Shown piece by piece: positions 43,043-51,200 of a stretch of 64,000 nt of DNA. Positions within the stretch are counted from its first letter, which is position 1, and the number at the start of each line of letters is the position of its first letter. The translations under genes were made by a program, and so were the position numbers. Where the stretch lies: contig NZ_CP150355.1 of NCBI RefSeq assembly GCF_051521495.1, positions 6,448,001 to 6,512,000 of the forward strand. The letters are read 5' to 3'. Origin of the DNA: Sorangium sp051521495. GTDB taxonomy: Bacteria; Myxococcota_A; Polyangia; Polyangiales; Polyangiaceae. The notes under the pieces are model-generated. The model had not been told where the DNA came from. It saw only the letters and a program-made list of their open reading frames with translations, and made no database searches.

Positions 43043-43511
43043 CCAATCGTTCGTCGCCCGAGCCGAACGCGAGGTCAAGCGCGAGCGCGATCGGCCTTCG
43101 CTCGAACGGACGGCCTGAAGCGATGCAGCGATCGCGACCGTCCATGTCCGGGTCCGTGCGTAATTCCTAGAATTCATACTTTCGCCGGGCAACGAGCTGC
43201 CGCTGCGTGCGACTGCCGAGGGTGGTCGCGCGCCCTGCACGTCGGGCGAGCGCAGCCCATCGCCCTCGGTCCTGGGGTTTGCGGCCGGGCAGATCGACGA
43301 ATCGACCATCCGGCGAGCCGGCTGCTTGGCCAAGGCGGCAAGGACGACCGAGGCTGCGAGGACGACCGGCGTGCGAGCGATCACCAGGAAGCCGTCACCA
43401 GGATCGTCACGACAAAAACGAACCCCCGAAACATATCGCTTGACGGACTCCGCCCCCCTTGATAGGAGGCGCTCTCCGTTTCGTCGGCCTCGGGCCGAGC
43501 GGGCGGGACAT
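43043..43511. promoter_or_regulatory. Intergenic region upstream of tRNA-Val(GAC), with candidate promoter
   Basis: No gene was recognised in this 469-bp region. Its right end is AT-richer. TTGACG at 43440-43445, a 17-bp spacer and TAGGAG at 43463-43468 match the TTGAC-N17/18-TAG pattern seen before lexA and would start transcription about 36 bp before the tRNA. Confidence 0.35.
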
Positions 43512-43583
<72 letters not shown>

Positions 43584-43616
43584 CAAATCAGCAGGCAACC
43601 TAGCCTGCGAGGTTTC

Positions 43617-44048
43617 ATGGCCTTCGATCAGACAGCCCTGGCCGCCTCGGCGGCCCGCACCTTGGTGCGAAGGGCTCTCACCGACGACATCGCCACGAAC
43701 CGCACCCTCATCGGCGCCCACGTCAACGGGCGCCTCGTCAATCTTCCCACGTTTCACACACCCTTCCTCTGCGAGACCTCGGCCCGGCGCGGGTTGGTCC
43801 GGATGAGCGATCTGGATGGCCTTCGCATCCTCCGACGCTCGACGGCGCACGGCGCGGCCGGCGCCGTGCATCGGCTCTCCCCAGGCACGAAGCTGACGAT
43901 CGGCCCCGCCGTCGACGAGGCCGATGGCCGCGAGGCCGACCCCCGGTCGCGCGACCTCGACAAGGACCTCGGGGCGCCGCGGCTCGCCGCCCGGCGAGCC
44001 GCGGCATCGAAGCCCGCCGGCTCGCCCGTGAGCGCATCGGGTTCGTGA
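43617..44048 (+). pseudogene. thrS: Truncated threonyl-tRNA synthetase (thrS) remnant: TGS plus start of editing domain
   Basis: This intact 143-codon frame aligns by eye with the N-terminus of ThrS. VNGRLVN (36-42) corresponds to the TGS motif VNGELVD. DGLRILRRSTAH (67-78) corresponds to EGLEIIRHSCAH of the HxxxH editing motif, and KLTIGPAVD (92-100) to KMAIGPVID. Similarity ends near residue 105; the rest of the editing domain and the whole catalytic and anticodon-binding domains (about 530 residues) are absent. The first editing His is Arg (R74) while H78 remains. It occupies the canonical thrS position, 33 bp after tRNA-Val and before infC, and still has a Shine-Dalgarno (GAGG, 43606-43609). 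It cannot charge tRNA; a functional thrS must lie elsewhere. Confidence 0.75.
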
Positions 44049-44286
44049 CCTGCCGCTCCGGCCGGCCCCTCTCGCCCGGCAGGCCCTTCCTCACCCCCGT
44101 CGAGCCCGGCAGTTCGCGGCCCGGAGCGCCCAGGCGCCGCAGCGATCGTCCTGCTTGCCGCCGTTGCCTGCGGCGCGGAGTCAGGCGACATTGTCGTGGT
44201 GATGGACGCCACGACCGGGCTCAGCCGCGGAGCGGCGCTCCGTCGCTTTCAAGAGCACAGAACACAAGGAGGCAGCGAAATATCAC

Positions 44287-45012
44287 ATGGCGATGAGACG
44301 CTTCGACCCTCGGCAGGCCCAGCGGGGGCCGCAGATCCGCATCAACCAGCGCATCCGCGTCCCGGAGATCCGCGTCATCGGCGATGATGGCGAGATGCTC
44401 GGCATCATGCAGACCCACGAGGCGCTGCGCCGGGCACAGGAGAAGGGGCTCGACCTTGTCGAGGTCAACCCGAAGGCGGATCCCCCGGTCTGCAAGATCC
44501 TCGACTTCGGCAAGTACAAGTACGACGAGAAGAAGAAGGCCCGCGAGGCGAAGCGCAAGCAGAGTGTGGTGGAGATCAAGGAGATCAAGCTCCGTCCCAA
44601 GACGGACGACCACGATCTCGAGTTCAAGACCAGGGCTGCGCACCGGTTCCTCGGCGCGGGTCACAAGGTGAAGTTCACGGTGCGCTTCCGCGGCCGCGAG
44701 ATCACCCACCCGGAGAAGGCGCAGGAGCAGCTCGACTGGATCGTCCAGCACTGCGAGGAGATCGCGAACGTCGAGGTGCGCCCCATGATGGAGCAGCGCA
44801 CGATGACGCTGATGATGGCGCCCAAACCGGCGATCCTGCAGAAGGTGGCCCAGGCCCGCGCCGCCGCCGAGAAGGCTCGCCAGAAGGCGATCCAGGAAGG
44901 TCGCACCGCTTCCGTCCCGGAAGACACCGAGGAAGAGGAGATCGAGAAGCTCGAGAGGGAGCTCGAGGAGCAGGACGAGGACGACGACGACGAGGCGGAG
45001 GGGACCGAGTAA
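44287..45012 (+). CDS. infC: Translation initiation factor IF-3 with acidic C-terminal extension
   Basis: A 241-aa IF-3 that blocks premature subunit joining and checks initiator tRNA selection. The N-domain has RINQRIRVPEIRVIGDDGE, the linker carries DFGKYKYDEKKKAREAKRKQ, and the C-domain ends around RPMMEQRTMTLMMAPK (about residue 180). A 60-residue tail follows, helical then strongly acidic (EDTEEEEIEKLERELEEQ), absent from E. coli IF-3 but reminiscent of the essential extension of Myxococcus Dsg. The start is ordinary ATG 44287, 14 nt after a perfect AAGGAGG (44266-44272), not the rare AUU/AUC used for IF-3 autoregulation. rpmI and rplT do not follow. Confidence 0.93.
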   Translation: MAMRRFDPRQAQRGPQIRINQRIRVPEIRVIGDDGEMLGIMQTHEALRRAQEKGLDLVEVNPKADPPVCKILDFGKYKYDEKKKAREAKRKQSVVEIKEIKLRPKTDDHDLEFKTRAAHRFLGAGHKVKFTVRFRGREITHPEKAQEQLDWIVQHCEEIANVEVRPMMEQRTMTLMMAPKPAILQKVAQARAAAEKARQKAIQEGRTASVPEDTEEEEIEKLERELEEQDEDDDDEAEGTE

Positions 45013-45090
45013 GGCGTCCGGCGAGAGCGGGACCACGACGCCGATCACGCTGCTGCGTGCGTCGCGGGGGCGGCGCGCGATCATGTGTTG

Positions 45091-45206
45091 CTCGTGCGTT
45101 GAGCGCCTCGCCGTCGCGGGCACGCGGGCGCGCCCATCGATCGTGCGTCGAGCGCTCGTGCGCTGAGCGCCTCGCCGTCGCGAACTCGCGGCGCGCCCAT
45201 CGATCG
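45091..45206. repeat. Imperfect direct repeat between infC and the kinase gene
   Basis: A block of about 52 bp recurs at 45091-45143 and 45155-45206 (period 64). The shared cores are GAGCGCCTCGCCGTCGCG and GCGCGCCCATCGATCG. It lies between convergent genes; function is unknown. Confidence 0.75.
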
Positions 45207-45244
45207 GCCGCGTGCGCCGCAAGGAGCTCGCGACCTTCGCCGGG

Positions 45245-46759
45245 TCAGTGCGGGATCAAGCCCCCGAACCACGCGCCCGCGGCGAGGGCGGCAAGCGCCG
45301 CGACGAGCAGCACGGCCTTCACCGCGCCGCCGCCGGTCCTGGCTGGACGGTCCAGAGCCGGCTCCAGGTCACGAGGCGCGGCAGTGACGAGCGGCGCGAG
45401 AGGTGCCGGCGCGGGCGAGGGCGGCGGAGGACGCTGCAGATCGGGTGCGGGCTGCGGGGAGGCCAGGGTCGGCACGGCTCTCCTCTCCAGCGGCGGATGC
45501 ACCGGCGCAGGCAGCGGATCCGCGGGCCTGGGCAAGCGAACCTTCGAGGAAGGGGGAGGCGGAACGCCGAACCCCGTCTCCTCGAGCGCGGCGAGGTTGC
45601 CCTCCTCGACCGCCACCGTGGCGAGGGACTGCCGCATGAGGTCCTCCCCCGGCGCCGAGAGCTTGATCTCGTCGGCCCACTTGCCGATGTCCTCGAAGGC
45701 CGAGATCTTGAGCGGCTCGTTCAGGCGCGTGGTGCTCGGCGCCGCCTTGTCGTCCGGGAGCGAGGTGAACTCGAGCAGCGTCTCCTCGATCAGCCGGTCG
45801 ATGAACGACGCCTTGTCCGACGTGGGAGCCCGCTTCCGGAGCGCCATGGCGCTGCGGACGAGCTCGGCGATGTCGTAGGCGCTGACCGGCCTGCCGAACC
45901 TGTACAGGAAGGTCGTGAGATCCCGGCCGAGCTCGCGCGCCGAGCCATAACGTTCCTCGGGCTCGCGGGCCAGCGAGCGGGCGATGATGCGATCGAGCTC
46001 GGGGGGAACCGCCTTGTTGCTCTCGGAGAGCGGCGGGATCTGGGCCTGCTGCACGAGCTTGACGGTCTGGTAGTCGGTGTCGCCGAGGAAGAGCCTCTTC
46101 CCGGAGAGCATCTCCCAGAGGATGGCGCCCACAGCGAAGATGTCGGTGCGGTGGTCGACCTCCAGGCCCTGCGCGGCCTCGGGCGAGAGATAGCTGAACT
46201 TGCCCTTGATGATCCCCGCCTCGCTCTTCTCGAGCTGGCTCGTCGCCTTGGCGAGGCCGAAGTCGACGATCTTCACCTCACCGTACTTCGTGATGAGCAC
46301 GTTCGGAGGCGACATGTCCCGGTGGACGATCTTGAGCGGATGCCCGTCGGCCGCCTTGAGCTCGTGGGCGTACGTGAGCCCCTCGCAGAGCTTCGCCGTG
46401 ATGAACACGGCGGACTCGACCGGGAGGGTGCGGCCGGCCTTGCGCATCGACTCGAGGACGGCCTTCAGGTCGGCGCCGTCCACGTACTCCATCACGATGA
46501 AGTACGCGTTGTCGCCGACGCCGATGTCGAACACCTGCGCGACGTTGGAGTGGGAGAGGTGCGCCGACAGCCGCGCTTCGTCGAGGAACATCGCGATGAA
46601 GCGCTTCTTCTCGCTGAGGTGCGGGAGCACGCGCTTGATCGCGACCTGCTTCTTGAACCCCTCGATCCCCGCGCTCTCCGCGAGGAAGACCTCAGCCATG
46701 CCGCCCGAAGCGAGCCGCTCGATGACCCGGTAGCGCTGCTGCTGGTGGGCGTCCGTCAT
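45245..46759 (-). CDS. Membrane-anchored Ser/Thr protein kinase
   Basis: A 504-aa Hanks-type kinase. The kinase domain spans residues 8-280: glycine loop IERLASGGMAEVFLAES, K42 (VAIKRVLPH), catalytic D148 in IVHRDMSPPNVLI, metal-binding D166 in DFGLAKA, and SYLSPEAAQGLEVDHRTDIF in the activation/P+1 region. An RD-type kinase with all catalytic residues. A regulatory segment and a long Pro-rich linker (about 400-475) lead to a single transmembrane helix at 479-500 (VLLVAALAALAAGAWFGGL) and a very short outer tail. There is therefore no extracellular sensor domain; signals probably come from partners. Alone, convergent with infC. Confidence 0.92.
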   Translation of the reverse strand: MTDAHQQQRYRVIERLASGGMAEVFLAESAGIEGFKKQVAIKRVLPHLSEKKRFIAMFLDEARLSAHLSHSNVAQVFDIGVGDNAYFIVMEYVDGADLKAVLESMRKAGRTLPVESAVFITAKLCEGLTYAHELKAADGHPLKIVHRDMSPPNVLITKYGEVKIVDFGLAKATSQLEKSEAGIIKGKFSYLSPEAAQGLEVDHRTDIFAVGAILWEMLSGKRLFLGDTDYQTVKLVQQAQIPPLSESNKAVPPELDRIIARSLAREPEERYGSARELGRDLTTFLYRFGRPVSAYDIAELVRSAMALRKRAPTSDKASFIDRLIEETLLEFTSLPDDKAAPSTTRLNEPLKISAFEDIGKWADEIKLSAPGEDLMRQSLATVAVEEGNLAALEETGFGVPPPPSSKVRLPRPADPLPAPVHPPLERRAVPTLASPQPAPDLQRPPPPSPAPAPLAPLVTAAPRDLEPALDRPARTGGGAVKAVLLVAALAALAAGAWFGGLIPH

Positions 46760-46923
46760 GGTCTACCTAGTACACCACGTCCCACGCTGCGCGCGGAAAC
46801 AACCGGCTCGAACCCGAGGAGCTCCCGCGCGGCGCGCGCGGCTCACGACCAGCACGCGCCCTCTTCCCTGGAGACGGACTCACCCGGGCGTCGCAGCGGC
46901 CGGGCTCGGGAGGCGAGGCATGC

Positions 46924-47610
46924 TCAACCGGTGAGCGCGCTCCTCAGGAGCGGGCGAGGCGCAGGTGTGAGCGGCACCGCCACCGCGCGCACGCGGCTCC
47001 TCGACGCGGCCGCGCCGCGCGTGAGCGCCGCGGGCTCGATCGGTGCGGCGGCGCGCCGACGGCGATCGTCGAGCTCCGCGGCGAGCATGTCCTTCACCAT
47101 GTCGAGGAGCTCCGCGAAGCCCGAGAGGCGCAGCCCGAGGTCGTTGGTCCAGAGGATCACCTCGAGCTCTCCGTCAGGCGCCCTCGCCTCGGGATCCCAC
47201 GCGAAGACCGTCTCGGCCGCCGCGTCGATGCCGAACGGGACGAGCGCGCTCCGCGCGCCGTAGCGGCCGCGCGCGGTCACCGGCGCGCCGTCGCGCTCGC
47301 CCGGGCCGCGCGCCTCGTCGCCCTCGCAGTGCTCGAGCACCATCCGCGCGACGTCCATGTACGAGCCGCGCGCGAGCGCGCGCACCCCGAGCAGGCTGGC
47401 GCCCGCGAACAGCTGCGGCCAACCGTCATGTCGCGAGAGCAGCTCCCGGTAGCTCGGCGGCAGCGGCATCCCGAGGCGGCGCTCGACGCCGTCGATCGCC
47501 GCCTCGGAAGCCCCGGCAGGCGGCGCGATCGGCATTCCCCGCCGCGGATCCATCCGCGCGAGCTCCAGCTTGAGCGCGCGGATGCGGTGCATGGACTCGA
47601 GCCACTCCAT
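46924..47610 (-). CDS. SMI1/KNR4 (SUKH-1) family protein
   Basis: A 228-aa cytoplasmic protein. The SUKH signature is clear: ASEAAIDGVERRLGMPLPPS, YRELLSRHDGWPQLFAGASL, then LVPFGIDAAAETVFAWDPEA and GELEVILWTNDLGLRLSGFA. SUKH proteins often act as immunity proteins against contact-dependent toxins but also occur as general regulators. No toxin, Rhs or VgrG gene is adjacent, so immunity is only one option. The C-terminal 45 residues are Arg/Ala-rich and not part of the domain. Start ATG 47610 precedes the conserved helix directly. Confidence 0.75.
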   Translation of the reverse strand: MEWLESMHRIRALKLELARMDPRRGMPIAPPAGASEAAIDGVERRLGMPLPPSYRELLSRHDGWPQLFAGASLLGVRALARGSYMDVARMVLEHCEGDEARGPGERDGAPVTARGRYGARSALVPFGIDAAAETVFAWDPEARAPDGELEVILWTNDLGLRLSGFAELLDMVKDMLAAELDDRRRRAAAPIEPAALTRGAAASRSRVRAVAVPLTPAPRPLLRSALTG

Positions 47611-47699
47611 GCGCGCGACCCTACGCGCCCGACGCCGGGAGGAGCAAAAAACGAGCGACGCTCGGCGCCGCCGCGCAGCCGCAGCCCCTGGGAGCACGC

Positions 47700-48002
47700 G
47701 TGCTTGACAGGCATTTGCGCCTCCGGCACGGTGCTTGCGTGGCTGGCTTGGGCTCCTGGGCATCGCTGCGCACCGCCTTCGTGGTCGCGGGCGCCACGTT
47801 CGTCGTCGCGTCGCTCGCGACCGCGTGCCTCGACTACGCGGGCGAGGAGCTGTTCGACCAGTGCGACACGCCTGCGGCGCCGCTCCCCGGCTCGGGGTCC
47901 GGCTCGGGCGCCACGACGAGCGCCGGGGCGCCCAGCGCGGATCAGCCGGACTGTGGCGCGCCGACGCACGCGCCCGGATCGGGATCCGGCTCGGGATCGT
48001 GA
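47700..48002 (+). CDS. Small lipoprotein coupled to the glycosyltransferase gene
   Basis: Up to 100 aa, with a hydrophobic signal (AFVVAGATFVVASLATAC) and lipobox Cys at about residue 43, followed by DYAGEELFDQC and a Gly/Ser-rich tail ending in GSGSGSGS. The start is uncertain: GTG 47700 gives the longest form, but GTG 47739 gives a normal-length signal peptide, and TTGACA at 47704-47709 could be a promoter element. The stop overlaps the GTG of the next gene (GTGA, 47999-48002), which supports real translation. Function is unknown. Confidence 0.5.
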   Translation: MLDRHLRLRHGACVAGLGSWASLRTAFVVAGATFVVASLATACLDYAGEELFDQCDTPAAPLPGSGSGSGATTSAGAPSADQPDCGAPTHAPGSGSGSGS

Positions 48003-49618
48003 GGGAGTCGCGGCGCGATCTCGCCGCGCTCGCCGCGCTCACCGCCGTCGCTCTCGCCTCGCGCCTGCTCTTTCGCATCGATCACGACGAGGACATCGAC
48101 GCGCTCCGGTTCGCGCTCGGCGTGGAGCGGTTCGACGTGGCCGAGCTCCGCCCGCACGCGCCGTATTACCCGGTGTTCATCGCGGCGGCGAAGGGGCTCG
48201 CGCTGCTCGGCGCGACGCCGCGCGCGGCGCTCGCCCTCGTCAGCGCCGCGTCCGGCGCGGCCACCGTCGCCTTCACCGCCCTGCTCGCGCGCGACGTCGC
48301 CGGTCGGCGCGCCGCGGCGTTCGCCGGGATCCTCGCGCTCGCCTCGCCGTTCCTCTGGCTGTCGTCCGAGAAGCTCCTGAGCGACATGGCCGGCACCGCG
48401 GTCACGACCGCCGCGCTCTGGCTCTGCGCGCGCGCGCGGCGCCTCCGCCGCATCGACAGCGCCGCGCCGGCCGCGGGGCCGGACGCCGACTCCGCGGAGG
48501 CGCGCGCCGCGCGCACGCGCACGTGCGCGCTCGTGCTGCTCGGCGTCGGGCTCGGCGTGCGGCTGTCGTACTTCCCGTTCGCGCTCGCCTGTCTCGCCGT
48601 CATCGCCCGCAGCGAGGGCGGCCGCCTGGCGTGGCTCGCGCGCGGCCGCGACCTCGCGGCCGGCGCGCTCGCGTGGCTCGTGCCGCTCGTGCTGTTCGCG
48701 ACGCCGCGCGACCTCGTCGCGACGACGTGGGTCCAGGGGCTCGGGCACTTCACCCGCTGGGGAGGGACGGCGATCACCGTCTCGTCCCCGCTCGATCGCC
48801 TCCGCGGCGTCCTCTGGGGGATCTGGGCCAACGGGCTCGGCGGAGCGTGGCCGGACGCGCCGGCCGCGCGCTGGCTCGGCGCGCCGCTCCTGATCGCGCT
48901 CCTCGCCGCCGGCGCGCTCCGCGTCGCGTCGCCCGAGCGGGCTGCGCGCGCGCTGCGAGAGCAGCCCGAGCTCTGGGCCTCCGCGCTCGCTTACTTCCTC
49001 TGGGCGCTCCTCGGCCAGAACATCGCTTACAAGCCGCGGCACTGGCTCCCGCTCGTCCCGCTCCTGCTCGTCGCCACGGCCGCCGGCGCGGCGGCCCTCT
49101 CGTCCGCGCGCGCGGCGGCGGAGGGCGCTCCGCGACGCCGCTCGCTCCGCGACGCCGCGCCCTTCGCCCTCGTCGCGGCCCTCGCGGCGCAGTGGATCAT
49201 CGACGCGATCGCGCTCGCTCGCCAGCACGAGGCGCCCTCACCGGCGGCCGCCATCGTGCGCTTCCTCCGCGACGAGGGCACGGAGCAGCGCCCGGTGCTC
49301 ACGCGCGACCTCGACCGGATGATCCAGGAGGGCGCGCCGGACCGGCTGCCGGCGCGCGTCCGCGACGACGCCGCGCTCGTCCGCGCCGTCGAGCAGGCCG
49401 GCCCGGGCGGCGCGCTCATCACCAGCGAGGCGCTGTCGCAGCAGGCGCGCAGCGCGCTCGCGGACCGCGGCTACACGATCGCGATCCGCTTCGCGCGCCC
49501 GCGCTCGCGCTACGTCGACGCGCTCTGGAGCGACCTCGCCCTGCTCGAGGCGCTGCCCGCTGGACCTCCGGCAGGCGGCGCGCTCTCGCGCGCGCCGCGC
49601 GGCGCGCCCTCTCGCTGA
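47999..49618 (+). CDS. GT39-like polytopic glycosyltransferase
   Basis: A 539-aa integral membrane protein with about ten hydrophobic helices. The N-terminal region has RIDHDEDIDALRFALG, an acidic motif in the first extracytoplasmic loop as in GT39/ArnT/PMT-type transferases, then PYYPVFIAAAKGLALLGATP and LLARDVAGRRAAAFAGILAL. It should transfer a sugar from a polyprenyl-phosphate donor to lipid or protein at the outer face of the inner membrane; donor and acceptor are unknown. The C-terminal soluble part is about 110 residues. The GTG start is coupled to the preceding lipoprotein gene. A hairpin overlaps the stop codon. Confidence 0.75.
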   Translation: MRESRRDLAALAALTAVALASRLLFRIDHDEDIDALRFALGVERFDVAELRPHAPYYPVFIAAAKGLALLGATPRAALALVSAASGAATVAFTALLARDVAGRRAAAFAGILALASPFLWLSSEKLLSDMAGTAVTTAALWLCARARRLRRIDSAAPAAGPDADSAEARAARTRTCALVLLGVGLGVRLSYFPFALACLAVIARSEGGRLAWLARGRDLAAGALAWLVPLVLFATPRDLVATTWVQGLGHFTRWGGTAITVSSPLDRLRGVLWGIWANGLGGAWPDAPAARWLGAPLLIALLAAGALRVASPERAARALREQPELWASALAYFLWALLGQNIAYKPRHWLPLVPLLLVATAAGAAALSSARAAAEGAPRRRSLRDAAPFALVAALAAQWIIDAIALARQHEAPSPAAAIVRFLRDEGTEQRPVLTRDLDRMIQEGAPDRLPARVRDDAALVRAVEQAGPGGALITSEALSQQARSALADRGYTIAIRFARPRSRYVDALWSDLALLEALPAGPPAGGALSRAPRGAPSR

Positions 49619-49643
49619 AAACGAGGTTGACCTCCGTTTTCAG
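49615..49643 (+). terminator. Hairpin terminator overlapping the glycosyltransferase stop
   Basis: CTGAAAACG/CGTTTTCAG (9 bp) plus inner AGGT/ACCT with one bulged C. The stem contains the TGA stop (49616-49618). There is no T-run after it. Confidence 0.6.
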
Positions 49644-49684
49644 GGGCGCGCAGACTCCCGCCCCCCGGGCTCCCGGTCCTCGTC

Positions 49685-51178
49685 ATGAAATCGATCTCGT
49701 CCTTGTGGCCTCGCTCCGCGGGCGTCGTCCTCAGCGCGCTGCTGCCCTTCACCGCTGCCGCCCAGCCAGCGCCGGCCGCCCAGCCGGCACCTGCCACGCA
49801 GCCTGCGCCGGCCGCCCAGCCCGCGCCCGCCACGCAGCCTGCGCCGGCACCCGCCACGCAGCCTGCGCCGGCACCTGCCACGCAGCCTGCGCCGGCCGCC
49901 CAGCCGGCACCTGCCACGCAGCCTGCGCCCGATGGCCCGGTCCTCGACCTGCCGCCCGAGCACGCCGCGCCGCCGCCGGAACCCCAGAAGCCCGCCATCG
50001 GCCTCGGCGCCGGTCAGGCCCCCGAGCACGAGCTCGTCCGCGGCCTGACCGAGCAGCGGTTCCGCAGCGCCGGGGCGAGCGCCAGCAGCACCTCCGTCGG
50101 CGGCTACGGCGAGGTGCAGGTCCGCGGCACGACGACCGGCCGTGAGGGCGAGCGCGCGTGGGTCGCCGACATCCCCCGGCTCGTGCTCTTCGTGGCGCAC
50201 GAGTTTACGGCCGACATCCGGTCCTACGTCGAGCTCGAGGTGGAGCACGCGCTCGCCTGCGCGAGCTGCCCAGGCACCGCGGAGCTCGAGCAGGCCTACA
50301 TCGAATGGAACGCGGCGGGCCGCGCCCTCGGCCTGCGCGCGGGCCTCGTGCTCGTCCCGATGGGGATCATCAACCAGTGGCACGAGCCGCCGGTGTTCCA
50401 CGGCGTGGTCAGGCCCAAGGTCGAGACCCTCGTCATCCCCTCGACGTGGCGCGAGATCGCGCTCGGCGCCTTCGGGCAGCCGCTCGACTGGCTGCGCTTC
50501 GAGGCCTACGCCATGACCGGCCTCGATCCGCTGGGCTTCCGCGCGGGCGGCCTCGCCGGCGGGCGGCAGGGCGGCGGGCTCGCCCGTGCCAACGGGTGGG
50601 CGGCCGTCGCGCGCGTCGAGGCCGAGCCGCTGCTCGGGGTCGTCGCCGGCGCGTCGGTGTACGCGAGCGACGCTGGCCCGAACGGCGACGGCAAATTCTT
50701 TCTTCGCGACGGCACCCCGGTGGATCTGACGGTCCCGGTCCTCGGCTGGTCGATCGACGCGCGCTGGCGCAGGAGCGGCCTCGAGACGCGGGCCCTGTTC
50801 GCCGAGTGGCACCTCCCCGAGGCGCGCGCCCTGATGCTCTCGTTCAACGAGAGCGGCGCCCCGAACTTCATCGATCCCACGAGCCCCGTGGCCACCCGGA
50901 TCCGCGGCGGCTACGTCGAGGCCGCGTTCGACGTGCTCCGCCCGCTCGGCGTGGGCCACGAGCTCCTGCCGTTCGCGCGCATCGAGGCCTACGACACGCA
51001 GTCCGCGGTGCCCGAGGGCTACAAGCCCAACGCGTCGTACGGCGTCCGCGAGCTCACGCTCGGCGCCTCGTACCGACCGACCCAGGGGGTCGTGGTGAAG
51101 GCCGACTACCAGCTGCGCGACCGCACCCTCGGGTTCGACCAGACGCAGCTCAACCTCGGGCTCGGGTTCATGTACTGA
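49685..51178 (+). CDS. Porin-like outer-membrane beta-barrel protein (OprO/P type)
   Basis: A 497-aa protein with signal peptide (GVVLSALLPFTAAAQ). A 58-residue periplasmic or N-terminal segment of PAPATQ/PAPAAQ repeats (26-83) precedes a beta-barrel of about 370 residues. Barrel strands include GGYGEVQVRGTT, FTADIRSYVELEVEHAL, LEQAYIEWNAAGRALGLRAG, GVRELTLGASYRP and KADYQLRDRTLGFDQTQLNL. The C-terminus LGLGFMY ends in an aromatic residue, as outer-membrane barrels do. The pattern resembles phosphate-selective porins, but no lysine selectivity motif was verified. ATG 49685 follows the terminator hairpin; the gene is independent of the upstream transferase. Confidence 0.7.
   Translation: MKSISSLWPRSAGVVLSALLPFTAAAQPAPAAQPAPATQPAPAAQPAPATQPAPAPATQPAPAPATQPAPAAQPAPATQPAPDGPVLDLPPEHAAPPPEPQKPAIGLGAGQAPEHELVRGLTEQRFRSAGASASSTSVGGYGEVQVRGTTTGREGERAWVADIPRLVLFVAHEFTADIRSYVELEVEHALACASCPGTAELEQAYIEWNAAGRALGLRAGLVLVPMGIINQWHEPPVFHGVVRPKVETLVIPSTWREIALGAFGQPLDWLRFEAYAMTGLDPLGFRAGGLAGGRQGGGLARANGWAAVARVEAEPLLGVVAGASVYASDAGPNGDGKFFLRDGTPVDLTVPVLGWSIDARWRRSGLETRALFAEWHLPEARALMLSFNESGAPNFIDPTSPVATRIRGGYVEAAFDVLRPLGVGHELLPFARIEAYDTQSAVPEGYKPNASYGVRELTLGASYRPTQGVVVKADYQLRDRTLGFDQTQLNLGLGFMY
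49760..49933 (+). repeat. Coding repeat of PAPATQ/PAPAAQ units
   Basis: Nine units of 18 or 24 bp encode AQPAPA, TQPAPA or TQPAPAPA. High DNA identity between units suggests slippage-driven length variation. Confidence 0.85.
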
Positions 51179-51200
51179 GCGCGCCGGACGCGGGCACACC

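Noticed and set aside
44049..44286. Search for downstream thrS catalytic or anticodon-domain fragments before infC
   Set aside because: No frame shows ThrS motifs; only the N-terminal part survives.
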